A stretch of 5,938 bases of DNA from Methanoregulaceae archaeon UBA288 (lineage in GTDB: Archaea > Halobacteriota > Methanomicrobia > Methanomicrobiales > Methanospirillaceae), in contig DAEF01000207.1 of assembly GCA_002495225.1 (NCBI GenBank), forward strand, positions 1-5,938. Reading direction: 5' to 3'. Shown one piece after another: positions 5,389-5,938 of this stretch. Under the pieces are notes generated by a model. It saw only the letters and a program-made list of their open reading frames with translations. It was not told where the DNA came from and ran no database searches. Every line of letters starts with the position of its first letter. The stretch's first letter is position 1. A program made the translations under genes and the position numbers.

Positions 5389-5938
5389 ATGCTCCCTCCT
5401 CTCCGGCCCATCACGATCAAGGAGCGGACGTCGCTCGTCTTTCTCGAGCGTGGCGAGCTCGACGTGATCGACGGCGCGTTTGTGCTGGTCGACAAGAACG
5501 GTGTGCGGACACAGATCCCGATCGGCGCGGTCGCCTGCCTGATGCTCGAGCCGGGTATCTGGGTATCGCACGCGGCCGTGACCCTTGCTTCGCGCGTCGG
5601 GTGCCTGCTGGTCTGGATCGGCGAGGCCGGGGTCCGGCTCTACGCGGCCGGCCAGCCCGGCGGCGCCCGCTCGGATCGCCTGCTGTACCAGGCGAAGCTC
5701 GCGCTGGACGATTCTGCCCGGCTCAGGGTCGTGCGGAAGATGTACGAGCTCCGGTTCGGCGCCCCCGTGCCCGAGCACCATTCCGTCGAGCAGCTCCGGG
5801 GCATCGAGGGCGCCAGGGTGAGGGAAATGTACCACCAGATCGCCCGGAAGTACGGCCTCGAGTGGACCGGCCGCCGGTACGAGCCGGACGAGTGGGGGAG
5901 CGGCGACCTCCAGAACCGCTGCCTCTCCTCGGCCACGG
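5389..5938 (+). CDS. cas1: CRISPR adaptation integrase Cas1e, type I-E, N-terminal part (3' truncated by window)
   Basis: The frame runs open from ATG 5389 to the window end: 183 complete codons of a protein usually near 300 residues. Cas1, as a Cas1-Cas2 heterohexamer, integrates prespacers at the leader end of the array. The translation follows E. coli Cas1 closely: RPITIKERTSLVFLERGELDVIDGAFVLVD (6-35), then IPIGAVACLMLEPGIWVSHAAV, VWIGEAGVRLYAAGQPGGARSDRLLYQAKLALD and VEQLRGIEGARVREMY. E140 (codon at 5806-5808) in RGIEGARVR aligns with the catalytic metal-binding Glu141 of E. coli. The other two metal ligands (His208 and Asp221 in E. coli) lie beyond the window. The start is supported by alignment of the first residues and by the SD-like run before it. 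A nearby cas2e is expected next. Because it has no stop codon in the window, this gene is easy to miss in an ORF scan. Confidence 0.96.
   Translation, partial: MLPPLRPITIKERTSLVFLERGELDVIDGAFVLVDKNGVRTQIPIGAVACLMLEPGIWVSHAAVTLASRVGCLLVWIGEAGVRLYAAGQPGGARSDRLLYQAKLALDDSARLRVVRKMYELRFGAPVPEHHSVEQLRGIEGARVREMYHQIARKYGLEWTGRRYEPDEWGSGDLQNRCLSSAT

Noticed and set aside
4248..5495. Long minus-strand open frame of 415 codons opposite cas5e, cas6e and cas1e
   Set aside because: It is antisense to three genes with unmistakable family motifs. Its translation is a low-complexity run of Arg, Pro, Gly and Ser, typical of an empty frame in GC-rich DNA, and no family is recognisable.
1..5938. Search for a CRISPR array, insertion sequence, tRNA or attachment site
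   Set aside because: No regularly spaced repeats, transposase motifs, terminal inverted repeats or tRNA-like folds were seen by eye. Nearly the whole window is occupied by tightly packed cas genes.

Overview
The window is the central part of a type I-E (Ecoli-type, Cascade) CRISPR-Cas operon, read entirely on the + strand. It is cut at both ends. The order is cas3 (3' end only), cse1/casA, cse2/casB, cas7e/casC, cas5e/casD, cas6e/casE and cas1e (5' part only). cas2e and the CRISPR array would be expected just downstream, but no repeat-spacer unit is visible here. Each gene was recognised by reading its family-typical motifs in translation. No database search was run.

Layout. Bases 1-507 encode the last 168 residues of the Cas3 helicase-nuclease. 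A 72-nt gap follows, the only real intergenic space in the window. It opens with an AT-rich box overlapping the cas3 stop, contains a small GC palindrome, and ends in a good Shine-Dalgarno (SD) sequence before the GTG start of cse1. From cse1 to cas1e the genes are packed with gaps of 1-10 nt or near-overlaps, as expected for one polycistronic, translationally coupled message. No gene-free stretch exceeds 300 bases.

How the genes work together. Cas6e cuts the pre-crRNA at the repeat hairpin and stays on the 3' handle. Cas7e forms the backbone along the spacer, Cas5e caps the 5' handle, a Cse2 dimer lies along the belly, and Cse1 recognises the PAM and recruits Cas3. Cas3 then nicks and degrades the target DNA. 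Cas1e, with Cas2e outside the window, integrates new spacers. All visible diagnostic residues are intact, so the effector looks functional.

Host. Base composition is strongly GC-rich (roughly two thirds by eye), with GTG starts and frequent AGG/CGG arginine codons. The AAAC-TTTATGATAT box and GGTGA-type ribosome sites could fit a GC-rich methanogenic archaeon of the Methanomicrobiales kind, but a GC-rich bacterium cannot be excluded. This is a canonical system. I see no extra accessory gene and no evidence of a previously undescribed one. The points worth a second look are the cas3-cse1 regulatory gap and the reuse of stop codons as ribosome-binding sequence.
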